Source: Ottelia alismoides
Lineage: Eukaryota; Streptophyta; Magnoliopsida; Alismatales; Hydrocharitaceae
DNA: 64,000 nt
Assembly: GCA_037367405.1 (NCBI GenBank)
Contig: JAZKJV010010616.1
Coordinates: 1,513,501-1,577,500, forward strand
Direction of reading: 5' to 3'
Shown: in pieces, positions 11,374-22,975 of the stretch
How the letters are laid out: every line of letters starts with the position of its first letter
How positions within the stretch are numbered: position 1 is the stretch's first letter
Notes under the pieces: generated by a model
The model's database searches: none
What the model saw: the letters and a program-made list of their open reading frames with translations, nothing else
What the model was told of the DNA's origin: nothing
Made by a program: the position numbers and the translations under genes

Positions 11374-12955
11374 TATAACACCCCGTAATTTTCGGATTTT
11401 TCTGAACTTTTAAAACCTATTCAATATTATATTCAAAAGAAGTGTCTCGTCGCAAGCTTTCCAACGAGCCTGAAAACGCGTAATTCCGAGTTCAAATGTG
11501 GGAGATATGCCTGTTTTGGTGAAGATGGGTCAGGGATATTGAGGGGATTTAATGGTTACGAGTTTTGGTTAATTAATTACGGATTAGGGCTATTTTAGGG
11601 TTTCTAAAACTAAGGTTTTAATCCTTAACTATATAAAGACCAACACCCTTCATCTCCCCTCATTCCTACTCCTTTCCAAACCCTAACACATTCTTTTCCT
11701 CCTCCCCCAAGTCATTCTCTTATCCCCTTTTCCCTCTCCTTCTCTAGAGAACCAAAGGGAGATTGGTGCAAGCTCCGAAGCTTCGCGACAATAGGAAAAG
11801 GAGGAGCGCCATCGCAAGAAAAAGGGGCACTTCTCTCCTCGGATTTTTGATCGAGCAATCAAGAACGGGGATCAAAGACGTGTACGAGCATAGATAACGG
11901 ATCTTGACTTTTTCTCTATATTTTTCGCATACTTTGCAATTTAGAGATCATCGTCATTGGGGATGTTTGTTTGATTTTGATCTTTCCCCGAGATCGTCTT
12001 TTGCTGTTGGTATGGTACATCGGATCAAATTTCCATCAACTTTTTTGTGTTGCTTTCGTTGCGTAAAATAGAAGATATGATGGACCTTGTTACGGGATTT
12101 ATATTGTGATCTGACCTGTTGTTAGACGTGATCTGTTCATTTACGAGTAGAATTTGGATAATAAGTTATGACCATATATCTTCTAGATCTTAGATCTGCG
12201 AAAATCGTTATGCTCTTATAGATAGTATCGTTTCGCCGTATTTCAAATCTCGTATTTTTATTAACTTGAATCTGCAAACCGTGGACGAGCTTTGGTTTCT
12301 TTATCCTCGTTAATGGTAAATATGTTAAGGCCATGGAATAGTTGAAGACGTGATTTAGGTTTGACTCACCATTACTATTAGAATTAACGTCATACACTTG
12401 AGATTGGTTTAAACACCATCCATTCTTTTTTTTACTTTATTTCCATTATTAACATCATGATTCTTTGAAGGACCCAAACCTATCGAGCTTAAGTTCTACA
12501 ATTTAGGATGATAAATGTAATAATGACAAAACTTACATATATGTTGAACTACTTATTCCATAAATATCGTTAAACATGCATTATACAGAGATATTCTCCT
12601 ATTAGTAAGATTGACTCACAAACCTTTTGTTTTACTAAATCTCGCTAGATCATGTACCATTTCTTTTTTTGATGGCATATCGTTAAATTTTGTTACCCTC
12701 AATGCCAAATAATTTATATACGTGCAACTAGGCCTGCATTCTATAAGATCATGGAAAATCATTTATTTATTTATTTATATATATACTGGATTCATTTAAC
12801 CTTAAAGAACTAATATCCATATATAGATAATGCTGTCGAGTGCACGATAGATGCTGACGTTCATAGTCATGTGTGTAACATGTGTTTGACAATGCCCGTG
12901 GTTGCCATCTTTCTTTTAGTTGATTGAAAAGGTTTGAAAGAAAAAAATGCTATAA

Positions 12956-12957
<2 letters not shown>

Positions 12958-12997
<40 letters not shown>
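12958..12997. repeat. (TA)n microsatellite beside MITE A
   Basis: About 40 bp of alternating TA directly left of the MITE. The matching place in the 5' LTR has only a short TATATAT, so the run expanded with or after the MITE insertion. Confidence 0.85.
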
Positions 12998-12999
<2 letters not shown>

Positions 13000-13392
13000 G
13001 AGGAAAATGGGGCTGCCCCCTAGGGGGAGCTAACTTAGCTCCCCCCGCCCTATTTTCTTCAAATTTTTTTTATTTTTTTGAATTTTTTTCCGTGAATATT
13101 CATCACTATATCCCTATATTATGTCATAAAAATTTCGTGAGAAACAGAGACTCCTACGGCCTCCATCCAGACAGTCATTTTTTTAACGGCAACAGGATTT
13201 TTTAAATCGACCCCGTTTGGATGGAGGTCGTACGAGTCTCTGTTTCGCATGAAATTTGAATGACATAATATATGGATTTAATAATGAATTTACACGGTTT
13301 TAGATTTCAAAAAAAATAAAAAAAAATTTGTGAAAAAAGGGTGGGGGGAGCTAAGTTAGCTCCCCCTAGGGGGCATACACATTTTACCCATA
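12997..13392. mobile_element. Foldback MITE, copy A
   Basis: A ~395-bp non-coding element, almost entirely an inverted repeat. The outer arms share about 50 bp, including a conserved block CCCCCTAGGGGGAGCTAACT on both sides. The inner arms share GAGACTCCTACGGCCTCCAT-like sequence, around a ~40-bp loop near 13170-13210. It sits in the 3' LTR of the Tekay element at a TA-rich site and is absent from the 5' LTR, which proves insertion. Termini resemble TAGGGTAAAATGG. There is no transposase; the superfamily is unassigned, and a TA target would suit a mariner- or Harbinger-type source. Confidence 0.88.
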
Positions 13393-14647
13393 TATTTATA
13401 TCGGTTGTGTTAGAGTAATATGTTTATATCGTGACCATTATTGCATGATAAGTATCTTACGGTTCAAGTTTATATATAAAATGATGATGGAGAGGCATAA
13501 GTCCGAGTACTCGATTTCTGGATATGGAAATTAGATTTTGGGAGAAACTAAATGTATTGGACATCGTGTAGGGTGTATGTGAGTATACTCCTAGATGATT
13601 ATCGTGTATTACCGGATTATGGTTCGAGGGTCTTATATAGCTTTGGTTTAGCTCGTAGAACAACTGAAACTAATTTTGTCTCTAAGATTAATGAGGGTAT
13701 AAAAGATGCAATATGCTCGCGAGAGTTGGAAGGATAAATACCACAAGGTGGGTGCACACCCTGGTGGTCCGACCGAGCTGACAGTGAGTCACCCCCACTC
13801 GAGTGGCATCAAAGAGTGGGGTGGTAGTAGGTACTCTGGTTGAATTGAGGTGAATGCACGCGTGCATTATACGGATCCGTTTTCTTTTCACTTGTTTTGG
13901 AGCGAGCGAGACTCCACCGACAGACTCGATTGACAGAGTTGCGACTCATCGGGCTTGTACGTCCCATCTCGAGTGTCAGAGTACTACTAACTAGACTAAC
14001 TGAAGGATCACGCTTGTGCACAGGTTTTAGTCTGTACTATGAATAAAGCGTTGCAGGCTTCATTCCTTGTGCAGATTTCCTCCTTTGACGGGCGAGTCCG
14101 GGACAAATACATGAAAATATTAGTTCAAGATATGTCCAAGAATTGATTTTGGTTGCATAAATGTTAAAGGCATAGACTATATCGGATGGCATATTACTAG
14201 ACATTTTTTTAAATGTTCTCTTCTAAACTTGTTCAGTTACTGCAATTGCATTGCCTACCTATAATCTCTTGTTTTATAATTTATTTTTTCCTTACTGGGT
14301 CAGTTGACTCATAAGTTACATTCTTTGGAAATCCAACAGGAAGTGTAGAGCGGGAGACAGAGGCTCACATTTTTGGTGGTGCATCTACATCATGTTGATA
14401 AGGTTGAGGACTAGTTTGTAGTAGTTATGTTTTCTTTTCTTCCAATTATTTATGTTGAAATAAAGAGACTCCGAGGATTTATTGTTATCCTTATGTGGAC
14501 TTTGTTTTCATTGGAAACTTAGATTTTCTTCCCTATGTCCTTATTTTTTTTGTATAAATGGTAGATCATGCAGGTTGACTGTGACTGCTGTTGGGTAATA
14601 TTAAGAGTGTGTCTTGAGATGCGCTCCATTCGAGGCGGAGCGTTACA

Positions 14648-14652
14648 CACCG
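14648..14652. repeat. Target site duplication CACCG, right copy (Tekay element)
   Basis: Matches 3686-3690 and directly follows the 3' LTR end GTTACA. Confidence 0.9.
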
Positions 14653-16755
14653 CCCCTTTCCTCTTGCAGATCGACGGAGTGGAGCGGACATCCGCTTCAC
14701 GCAGAGGCGGTGAGGTAGTGCAGTTCGTTAGAGTGACGATGGTGGGTGGCGGGGGTGTGATCTGGGCAGGAAGAGGAGGGTGCGATGGAGGGTGCACGGT
14801 CGAGCTGGAGGTGGAGATGGGACCAGAGGTCGACTGGTGCTTGAAGGAGGAGCGCGAGGAGGCACGTGGCAGTGCAGATCGTGCGGCGGTGGCAAGGAGG
14901 CATTGGCGGGCATCGCCGCCCGCTGGAGTTGGTGGGGTCGATGGCTGGTGGAGACGCACGAGGGCGAGACATGCCCCTTAGCGCAGTGGAGGTTGGCAGA
15001 TGCGGGGCAGGCTTGAGGAGGAAGGGGGCACGACGGACGGCTGCTAGGACGTGCGGTGGAGGGCGGTGCCATGGTGGTCCACGAGGAACGGGCCCAGGAA
15101 GGAGCTCCTCTTCTAGCGGAGGAGGCTGCCGGATGGGAGGTGCCGGCCCGATCGCTTATTTTTTTTGTTTTTGGTACTTATTACATAGGATTGTATATAT
15201 AATTTTTTTCAACAGAATTGCAGAAAGAGAATGAGGAATTTTTTTTGTATTATTTTTTTATTTTTTAGTTTTCCTGCAAAACAAATGTTAGAAACAAAGC
15301 AACTATATTTTTATATTTTTATATACAAAATAGGAGGTGCGAACGATGTGGATCTTGCGATAAGGGGGAGATAGATCCGGATATCCGACCACCGTATGTG
15401 GTTGGAGGTGTGTGGTTGCGTGAGATAGAACGTGAATGAAGAGGTCGCGATGTGAGATAGAAAAACGGGTTTGGAGATGGATCAAATGTGATGGATATTT
15501 TTTATGGATTTTACAATTCAAAGATGAATAAAATCGAAGCAAAAATTATATCTACGATTTATCTAAGAGAAATGACGAGAAAGAAAAATGGATCTCACCT
15601 CGGGAATCAGAAATACCGTGATGGCCTCGACGAGGGCAAACACGCTGTCACCGAATGGCTCGGAGGCTGGGCACCCTTCTGCGACGAGACAACTTTTGGA
15701 GATCAGGCTCCACTCCACCAAAGATTAATCAAGGAATGAATGAGGAGGAGGAGCCCAATAAAAAGAGAAGAAAAATCTAAAAAAGGAAAATACATACAAA
15801 TAAGGAATGTGTTTAGTGGTTAATTAATTATATAAATAAATTAATGAAATAAATAAATTAATTAATTGTGAAATTAGGAATTAATTCAAATAAATAAATT
15901 ACTAAATTTACAAAAATTAATTAGCCACCTTAATGGCGGCTATTTAAGGTATAGAATCATATCTTTCTATACAAGGTATGTTTTTAAATTACATAATAAA
16001 TAAATTAAATAATTAAATACAAATTTCATAATTAAATTAAATAAATTAATTAATTTTAGATATTTACTTTTTTGGTGATTTATATATAAGGAAATTAATT
16101 GTATACAAATATTATGTACATATAATACAATATACACATATACAAATAAGGAAATAATTTTTATATCTTTTTTTAATTTTTCAATTTTTTATTTTATTTT
16201 TAATGAAAATAATATTTACAATTATGTACAATATGTATATAATAATAAATATGAATAAATATGTACAATAAATATTGGTGAAACTGTACAAAACACCCCA
16301 GAAAACCGACTTTTCAACCGTAACTCCAAAAAATTATGAAACCATAGTCATTTGAAAGATAATTTAATTTAGAGTATAATGGAAGTTAGTTTGATTCAAT
16401 TTGAGTTTGTATGGAGTCGGAATTGATCTTTCAATTGTTACTTTACGACTTTTTCTGAGGGTGATTAATTTATTTTTGTACATTATTTTAAAATTATTTT
16501 TATTATTTACAACACATTTTTATTTACAACTTTTATTTACAAAAATAGTTAATTTGAGGTCAATTTACGTACAAATAAAATAGTGTTAGTTTTGTACAAA
16601 TATATTGGGAAAAATATTTACAAAATATTTTTGGATTTTTAAATTTAAGACCCTATCTCCCCCTAGTTTATTCATGGTCGATCAGGTTAAATCTTGACCT
16701 TCTCTCAGGGTTAGGGTCAGTCTGCATTTATTTCATAAACACATCCTTTATTTTT
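14653..16755 (-). mobile_element. LTR of element X, GC-rich core and U3 side (right segment)
   Basis: Continues the LTR interrupted at 3690. The first ~500 bp are GC-rich, as in the cores of LTRs Z, W and LARD1. The rest to about 16755 is very AT-rich. Near 16640-16755 the minus strand aligns with LTR Z at about 24730-24840 (GGGAGATAGGG block). The last ~160 bp of the LTR start and the PPT are missing through a deletion that joins LTR to internal sequence near 16755. The open frames in the GC-rich part (14568-15234) have no family features, and I treat them as chance. Confidence 0.7.
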
Positions 16756-19081
16756 ATTTTTTTTATTTTCTTCTTCAACAGTCAGATCAGAACAAGTCTA
16801 CATACACAAATTCTTATGACTATGAATCTATACTTGTACGGTGTAAGTAAAGTATAGCTCCTTATCTCAAAAGTAGCAAAGACACAACCTCTCTCAACAA
16901 GGTAACTCTAATTCCCCGGTCTAGCAACTCTTTCCTCGAGGAGCGAGGATATTTCCTTCTAAGTTCAAGTACAACCAACTCAAGAAGAGGGGATGGGGAA
17001 GAGAATGGACGGTAGCCAGTGTAGCTACCTATCCTTGGATGCATGATCAGTGTAGCCAAGTCATCCGCTGCAAGCTCACAAACATTTGACTTTGAAGCTC
17101 TTATTCTCTCTTTTTTCACTTGTATATATACTCCGGCATGCATTTTACTTTTCAATCAGGCCTGTCAATTTTTGGAGATTTTGCATTTTTTTATTTTTTT
17201 TGAAAATATATACAAGGTACAGTATGTACATAGGGAGTTTTTCCTCTTGAGTCAGTAGACTATCCCTCTTTTGAAGCATTATTGCAATCCCACAACATCC
17301 TGTCATTAGACCTCAATGCCACTAAATCAGGTTGAGATGCACTTCACTCCCTAGAGGAGAACGAGAGGTTCCGCCTAAAAGTACTACCCTCGTATGCTAC
17401 TCCAAGTCTAAAGATTCTGCCTCCTCACTACCTCCTCCATGAAGAGCTACGTGTAGAGTGATTGTCCAAGATAAGCCACTGTATGAAAGAATCATGTGTG
17501 TGTTGTTAAATATTCTACTTAGACTCATCAAGATGATATGTGAACATAGTCTTGGGGACTCTAAGAATTAAGTCACTAGGACCTGAAAAGTCTTAACTCA
17601 AGTTCTTATAAGGTTCCTCTGAAATTAAGTGGATTAAGATCCAACTAAGCTCCATTGTTCAAATTTATTCCAGACTTTATTTAAATGTCAATATAATCCT
17701 GAAAAATGCATATGTCAATGCATAAATATGTACAATGCAAGATTTTTTTGAAACAATTTTCTAATTTTAAACTTTTTAGGATTTATTTAGAGATGATGTT
17801 CATGCAAAAAGTTTTTTTGTGGAATTTTTTTAGGGTTAGTAAAATATATACAAGTATATACATGGGATATTTTTATCATCATTTTTTTATAAGATGGCAT
17901 TTTTTTGTTTTTTTTTGTTTTTTTAAGAATAATGTGAAAGAACTTACAATCTTGATAAATTTATACACACATACAAATATATATACATACAATTGGATTT
18001 TTTTGTGATGCATATATTCCTCAAAGTTATTTGAAAATAATTTTACAAATAATTTTCAAAACTATAGTCCAAAATAAATTTTCAAACAATTTTACAAATA
18101 TTTACAAATATTTGAAAGCTATTTTTGCAAACATGTTTCAAACAATATATATAGCTTTTTTTCTAAAATAATTTTTAAACCTTTTTCAAAATATTTGCAA
18201 ATAGTTTTGCAAAAATACTTTTATTTCATACAAAGAAGAAAATTTTTACAAATCAAAACATTTTTACAAAGGTTGAAAATATTTTTCAAAACATTTTTCA
18301 AATAGTTTTCAAAAGATTTTCAAATAGATTTTCAAACTATTTTCCAAAATATTTTCAAAATATTTTAACATGATTTATTAATCAGTATATACAAGAAAAA
18401 TTTTGAGGGAATATATGCATCTTTTTATTAGGTGAATTTACAAGTATTTTACACAATATTTTAGTCATATTTAAAAATACGAAAGTACGAGTTATGGCTA
18501 AAGTATATATACAATATATACGACACCCTCCTATACTTAGCTCGAACGATGTCCTCAGAGTGATCAGAGAGCGCTAAAGTAAGACATAACTCGTGCTAAG
18601 TGTAGAGATGTGAAAAGAATCTACACAAGGACTCAAAGAATGAATGAATGGAAGTCGGTAATCCCCCCTATACTTAGGATCAAATAATCCTAAGTATAGA
18701 AGACTATACACAAGGGGAAAATCGATGGTTAGAATGTATAGAGTCTACCTCCCCTACACTTACGATAAAATATCCCTAACTATAGGCAACAAAACAGAGG
18801 TAAAAAGAATCAAAAGAATAATCAAAAGTCTGACATTCCCCCTATACTTAGGGTAAAGTACACATTAAGTATAGCATAATCACAAGATGGAGATGGGGTG
18901 TCGGATGAAAGAATGCGCGATATGGACATATGGATCTATACAACTGCGAGAGGAAGTGATAATCAGGCATGAGATGCAAATGATGTGAGTCAAAGACCAC
19001 ATCTCATGCGAAATGAATAGGGGCTATATCGATGATCAACAGATCGTGATCTAAATATGGCTTCAGGCATTGACCGTTAAC
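16756..19081 (-). mobile_element. Element X, non-coding 3' domain
   Basis: Read on the minus strand, this is the region between pol and the LTR. 16756-17060 aligns with the reverse complement of 24100-24340 in element Z (AGATCAGAACAAGTCTAC, CCTCGAGGA blocks). 17200-17560 aligns with 23530-23880. 18010-18370 is a degenerate AT-rich stretch of TTTTCAAAATATTT-like units. 18519-18875 holds the stem-loop row. I see no long sense reading frame and no env-like gene. Confidence 0.7.
18530..18875 (-). other. Stem-loop row with PPT-like arms, element X
   Basis: Four stem-loops on the minus strand. The 18669-18698 unit has a perfect 12-bp stem (TATACTTAGGAT with ATCCTAAGTATA, six-base loop) and a run of six G on the minus strand at its 3' side. 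Units at 18752-18785 and 18842-18874 are partly decayed. The 18530-18606 unit has a long loop. Order and shapes match 22621-22975 in element Z. Confidence 0.75.
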
Positions 19082-19560
19082 TCAGAAGGTGAACTCAGAA
19101 GACATCTCAGATATATTAATGCTGCCATTGTCATGCACCTTCCGGACCATATATGGTCCCTTCCACTTGCTCTGCAACTTCCCTGGAAATAGTTTTAACT
19201 TGGCATCGAATAACCATACTTTATGGTTTGGCTGAAATTGCTTAAGGCTGATGTGAGAATCATGCCATATTTTCACTCATTTCTTATACTGTAGGCTACT
19301 CGAGAAGGATGTATCTCTCAATTCCTCCAGGGCTACCAATTCTGCCTTTCTCTGATCTCCTGCACTCTCTGGATCCAAAAATATTTCGGTAACAACCCAT
19401 AGTGACTTATGCTTCACTTCAGCTGATAAGTGGCATGGCTTGCCATAAACGAGTCGGAATGGAGATGTACCTAATGGAGTTTTGAAGGATGTTGCCCACA
19501 AGTGGAGCAGTCTTCACCAGATTTCCATATTCAGCGAGAGTTCTCCCATGCAAATTTGGT
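19082..19560 (-). pseudogene. Element X integrase C-terminal part (Athila type)
   Basis: Two adjoining reading frames on the minus strand (19277-19501 and 19082-19276) give SFKTPLGTSPFRLVYGK and PGKLQSKWKGPY, the C-terminal third of an Athila-type integrase. They align with 21978-22352 of element Z. One stop separates them near 19275. Homology fades between 19502 and 19560, where the plus-strand element Z begins. RT, RNase H and most of the integrase are missing from this copy. Confidence 0.85.
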
Positions 19561-22493
19561 CGCCTTCACTTAGACCTTTCAGAGGCCAGATCCACCAGCT
19601 CCCAGTTGTCTATAGCTGAAGCCCTTGCCGCAGTCGCTGAAGTATAGGTTCCTTGCGGGTGAGCATGAGATGCACCTAGTCATTATCTCAACAGATTTGA
19701 CTGGAGAACAAGAATCTCGTTTGATGGAGGTTCTTGAAAGAAACCACAAGGCGATAGGATGGAGCGTAGCCAATCTCCAGGGGATAAGTCTGGCTCTGTG
19801 CTCCCACCATATCCATCTCGAAGAGGATGCCAAGCTGTCGCGTGAAATCCAGCGGCGGCTAGACCTGAACCTTCAAGAGGTTGTCATGAAGGAAATCTCG
19901 AAATGGTGGAGCGTCGATTTTATCTAACCCATCTCCGACTCCAAGTGGGTTAGTCCATTACATGTTGTGCCCAAGAAGACGGGCATCACTACAGTTGTGA
20001 GTGAGTCTGGAGAGGAGATCGCTACCCGGGTACCCACTTCTTGGAGGGTCTGTGTGGACTACAGACGATTGAATCAGGCCACCAAGAAGGATCATTTCCC
20101 GCTGCCTTTTATTGATCAGATTATAGAGAGGCTAGCTGGCAAGAGCCACTACTGCTTTCTTGACGGGTACTCCGGTTACAATCAGGTGGCCATTGCACCA
20201 GAAGACTAGGACAAGACTACATTCACCTGTCCCTTTGGGACATATGCTTTCAGACGAATGCCCTTTGGTCTATGTAACGCCCCGTTGACATTCAAAAGGT
20301 GCATGTTGTCCATCTTTTCGGACATGGTGGGTGATTGCTTAGAGGTCTTCATGGATGACTTTTCGGTCTATGGCAATGGGTTTGATGCTTGTTAGACCAC
20401 ATCCTTCAGCGATACATTGAGGTCCATCTTGTGCTATCTTGGGAGAAGAGTTACTTCATGGTGACTCAAGGGACGATGCTTGGTCATATCATCCCCAACA
20501 GGAGCATGGAGGTCGATCCGGCCAAGGTGGATATCATTAGGAAACACAGTCCACTGTCCAACTTACGACAATTACGGTCTTTTCTGGGCACGTCGGTTTC
20601 TACCGACGATTCATTCATGATTTCAACAGGATCGCCCGACCGTTGACTAATTTGCTGACCAAAGACACCGAGTTCATTGTAGATGATAAGTGTCTTGCAT
20701 CATTTGAGACTCTCAAAAGTCTAGTTGTTGAGGTTCATGTCCTTCTGCCGCCTGATTGGTCTCTCCCATTCGAGATCATGACGGATGCCTCCGATTTTGC
20801 CATAGGGGCCGTGCTGGGACAAAAGAGGGATGGAGTACCATTTTTCATTCACTACGCTAGCCGTACATTGGATGCCGCATAGCGAAACTACACTGTCTCT
20901 GGGAAGGAGGTGCTAGTCGTAGTCTTTTCCCTAGACAATTTCAGATCATACATCATTGGATCTAAGGTGACTATATTCACAGACCATACTGCCATCAGGT
21001 ACCTCATGGCAAAGAAGGATGCCAAAGCGAGATTGATTAGATGGATCCTTCTACTCCAGGAGTTTGATATTGAGATTAAGGATAAGCTTGGAGTCAAGAA
21101 TGTGGTGGCGAATCATCTCTCCCGATTAGAGCATCTTGAGGATTCTAAGCAGATTGATCCTATATCTGAGACCTTCCCATATGAGGCGATCCTTGCTATC
21201 ACCTCACTCCCGTGGTACGCCGACATTGTGAACTATCTTGTTGCCAAGAAAGTTCCACAAGGTTGGCCTAAGCAGTGACTTGAGACATTCCTCGCGAAGG
21301 CCAAGTCATACCATTGGGAGGATCCCATCCTTTATCATGAAGGAGGGGATAGCGTCTGGAGACGGTGCATTCCTCAGGAGGATCACCATAGTGTCCTCAC
21401 TTACTGCCACAAGCTGGAGGCAGGAGTACATCACTCTGGAAGGAAAACGACACAGAAAGTGCTCCAATCCGGCCTATGGTGGCCTACTCTCTTCAAGGAT
21501 TCGGATGAATTCGTGAAGAGGTGTACTGATTGTCAGAGGATGGGCACTTGTAGACAGTGTGATATGATGCCAATGCAACCCATTCATTTCTGTGAGGTTT
21601 TTGACGCATGAGGCATCGATTTCATGGGTCCATTCCCTACGAGTCAGGGATTTGAGTACGTTCTGTTGGTCGTTGATTATGTGAGTCGTTGAGTTGAGGC
21701 CATCCCCGCTCAAACCGCAGATGCTAGGACTGTATGCAGATTTTTAAGGAAGAATATCATCTCACGGTTAGGGGTGCCTAGAGTGTTGATATCTGACGGG
21801 GGGTCTCATTTCGTCAATGACAAGGTAAAGGCCCTTGCTAGCGAGTTCATCATTGGCCATTGAGTAGCCACTTCATATCATCCTCAGATCAATGGTCTTA
21901 CTGAAGTGTCGAACAGGGAGATCAAGACGATATTGTAGAAGGTAGTCCGCCCTGACCGAAAAGATTGGTCACAACTTTTGGACTCGGTCTTGTGGGCATA
22001 TCAGACTTCCTTCAAGACTCCATTGGGTGCATCTCCCTTTCGCCTCGTTTATGACAAGCCCTGCCATTTACCTATTGAGCTTAGGCACAAGTCACTTTGG
22101 GCTGTCACAGACATACTTTTGGACCCAGTGAGTGTAGGAGACCAGAGGTGGGCAGAATTGGTAGCCCTGGAAGAGCTTAGAGATGCAACCTTTTCGAACA
22201 GCCTACAATACAAGGAGCGAGTGAAGGAGTGGCATGATTCTCATATCAACCACAAGCAGTTTGATCCAGGACAGATATGGTTGTTCAATGCCAGGCTTAT
22301 ATTATTTCCAGGGAAGTTGCAGAGCAAGTGGAAGGGACCATACTTGGTCTGAAAGGTACATGACAATGAAAGCATTGACATATCTTAAATGTCATCTGAT
22401 TCTACCTTTCGTGTTAACTGGCAGCAGCTCAAACCATATCTAGATCATGAGCCACTGGTCGTTGAGGTCGCCCCTATTCATTTTGCGTGAGAT
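19561..22493 (+). pseudogene. Athila-type pol (element Z): RT, RNase H, integrase
   Basis: Aligns with element Y from Y position ~345 onward, and continues past the end of Y to the integrase C-terminus (TGA about 22490). RT shows FLDGYSGYNQ (20158-20187, catalytic Asp kept), PFGLCNAP and FMDDFSVYG. RNase H has MTDASDFAIG with its Asp kept. Integrase shows RCTDCQRMG, DFMGPFP, SDGGSHF, SFKTPLG and SKWKGPY. Two frameshifts lie near 20390 and 20600. Stops are at 19925, 20207, 20880, 21276 and several further places in the integrase. Known role: reverse transcription and integration. Not functional here; gag and the N-terminus are absent because the copy starts at the junction with X. Confidence 0.92.
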
Positions 22494-22620
22494 GTGGTCT
22501 TTGATTCACATCTAGTGCATCTCATGCCTGATTATCACTGTCCTCCACCATGTATAGATCCAGATGTCCATATCATCGCATTCTTTAGTCCCATACCCCA
22601 TCTGCATCTTATGATTATGC

Positions 22621-22975
22621 CATACATAGGGTGTACTTTACCCTAAGTATGGGGGGTGTTGGACTCTTGAGTATTCTTTTGATTCTTTTTACCTCTGTTT
22701 TTGCTGCCTATACTTAGGGATATTTTACCCTAAGTATACGGGAGGTAGACCCTGTACATTCTTTCACTCGGATTTTCCTTTATGTACAATCTGCTATACT
22801 TAGGATTACTTGATCCTAAGTATAGGGGGAAACACCGAGCTCTCTTCATTCTATTCTTTGATTTGTCATTGTAGTATACCATTCCTTTTCACTTCCCTAT
22901 ACTAAGCATGACTTATGTCTTCTTCATCGCTCTTGATTCACTCTGAGGATATCATTCGAGCTAAGTATAGGTGGG
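22621..22975 (+). other. Stem-loop row with PPT-like arms, element Z
   Basis: Four units. 22621-22656: CATACATAGGGT pairs with ACCCTAAGTATG (one mismatch), then six G. 22709-22738: perfect 11-bp stem TATACTTAGGG/CCCTAAGTATA. 22795-22829: perfect 12-bp stem TATACTTAGGAT/ATCCTAAGTATA, then five G. 22896-22971: CCTATACT-AAGC with GCTAAGTATAGG around a loop of about 50 bases. Each 3' arm plus G run resembles the element's own PPT. Confidence 0.85.

Larger units (their letters stand above)
3691..14647 (+). mobile_element. Complete Tekay/Del-type chromovirus (Ty3-gypsy), inserted in LTR X
   Basis: Two near-identical LTRs (3691-6534 and 11374-14647) enclose a primer site, a gag-pol relic with RT, RNase H and integrase, and a chromodomain-like tail. 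The element is flanked by CACCG. Gag wording (MPPRRDQ start, DVAERWLKRVEKVF), the integrase tail (FEALYGRRC) and the C-terminal EEATWEPEADM fit the Tekay/Del lineage. The LTRs differ by scattered point changes plus one MITE insertion in the 3' LTR, so the insertion is fairly young. Coding capacity is lost through several stops, frameshifts and an altered RT active site. Confidence 0.93.
11374..14647 (+). repeat. 3' LTR of Tekay element (3274 bp, carries a MITE)
   Basis: Same start (TATAACACCCCG) and end (GCGTTACA) as the 5' LTR. It is about 430 bp longer because of an insertion at about 12958-13392 (an expanded TA run plus foldback MITE A). The uninserted site in the 5' LTR (about 5270-5300) reads AACTAATATATATTTATATCGG. 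The palindrome AATGCACGCGTGCATT is at 13853-13868. Confidence 0.93.

Noticed and set aside
14568..15234. Overlapping Gly/Arg-rich and Pro/Ser-rich frames on both strands
   Set aside because: The region crosses the Tekay 3' LTR end into the GC-rich core of LTR X; composition explains the open frames.
18519..18875. CRISPR-like array of regularly spaced repeats
   Set aside because: Units are variable stem-loops with unequal spacing in a plant retroelement; there are no spacers or cas genes.
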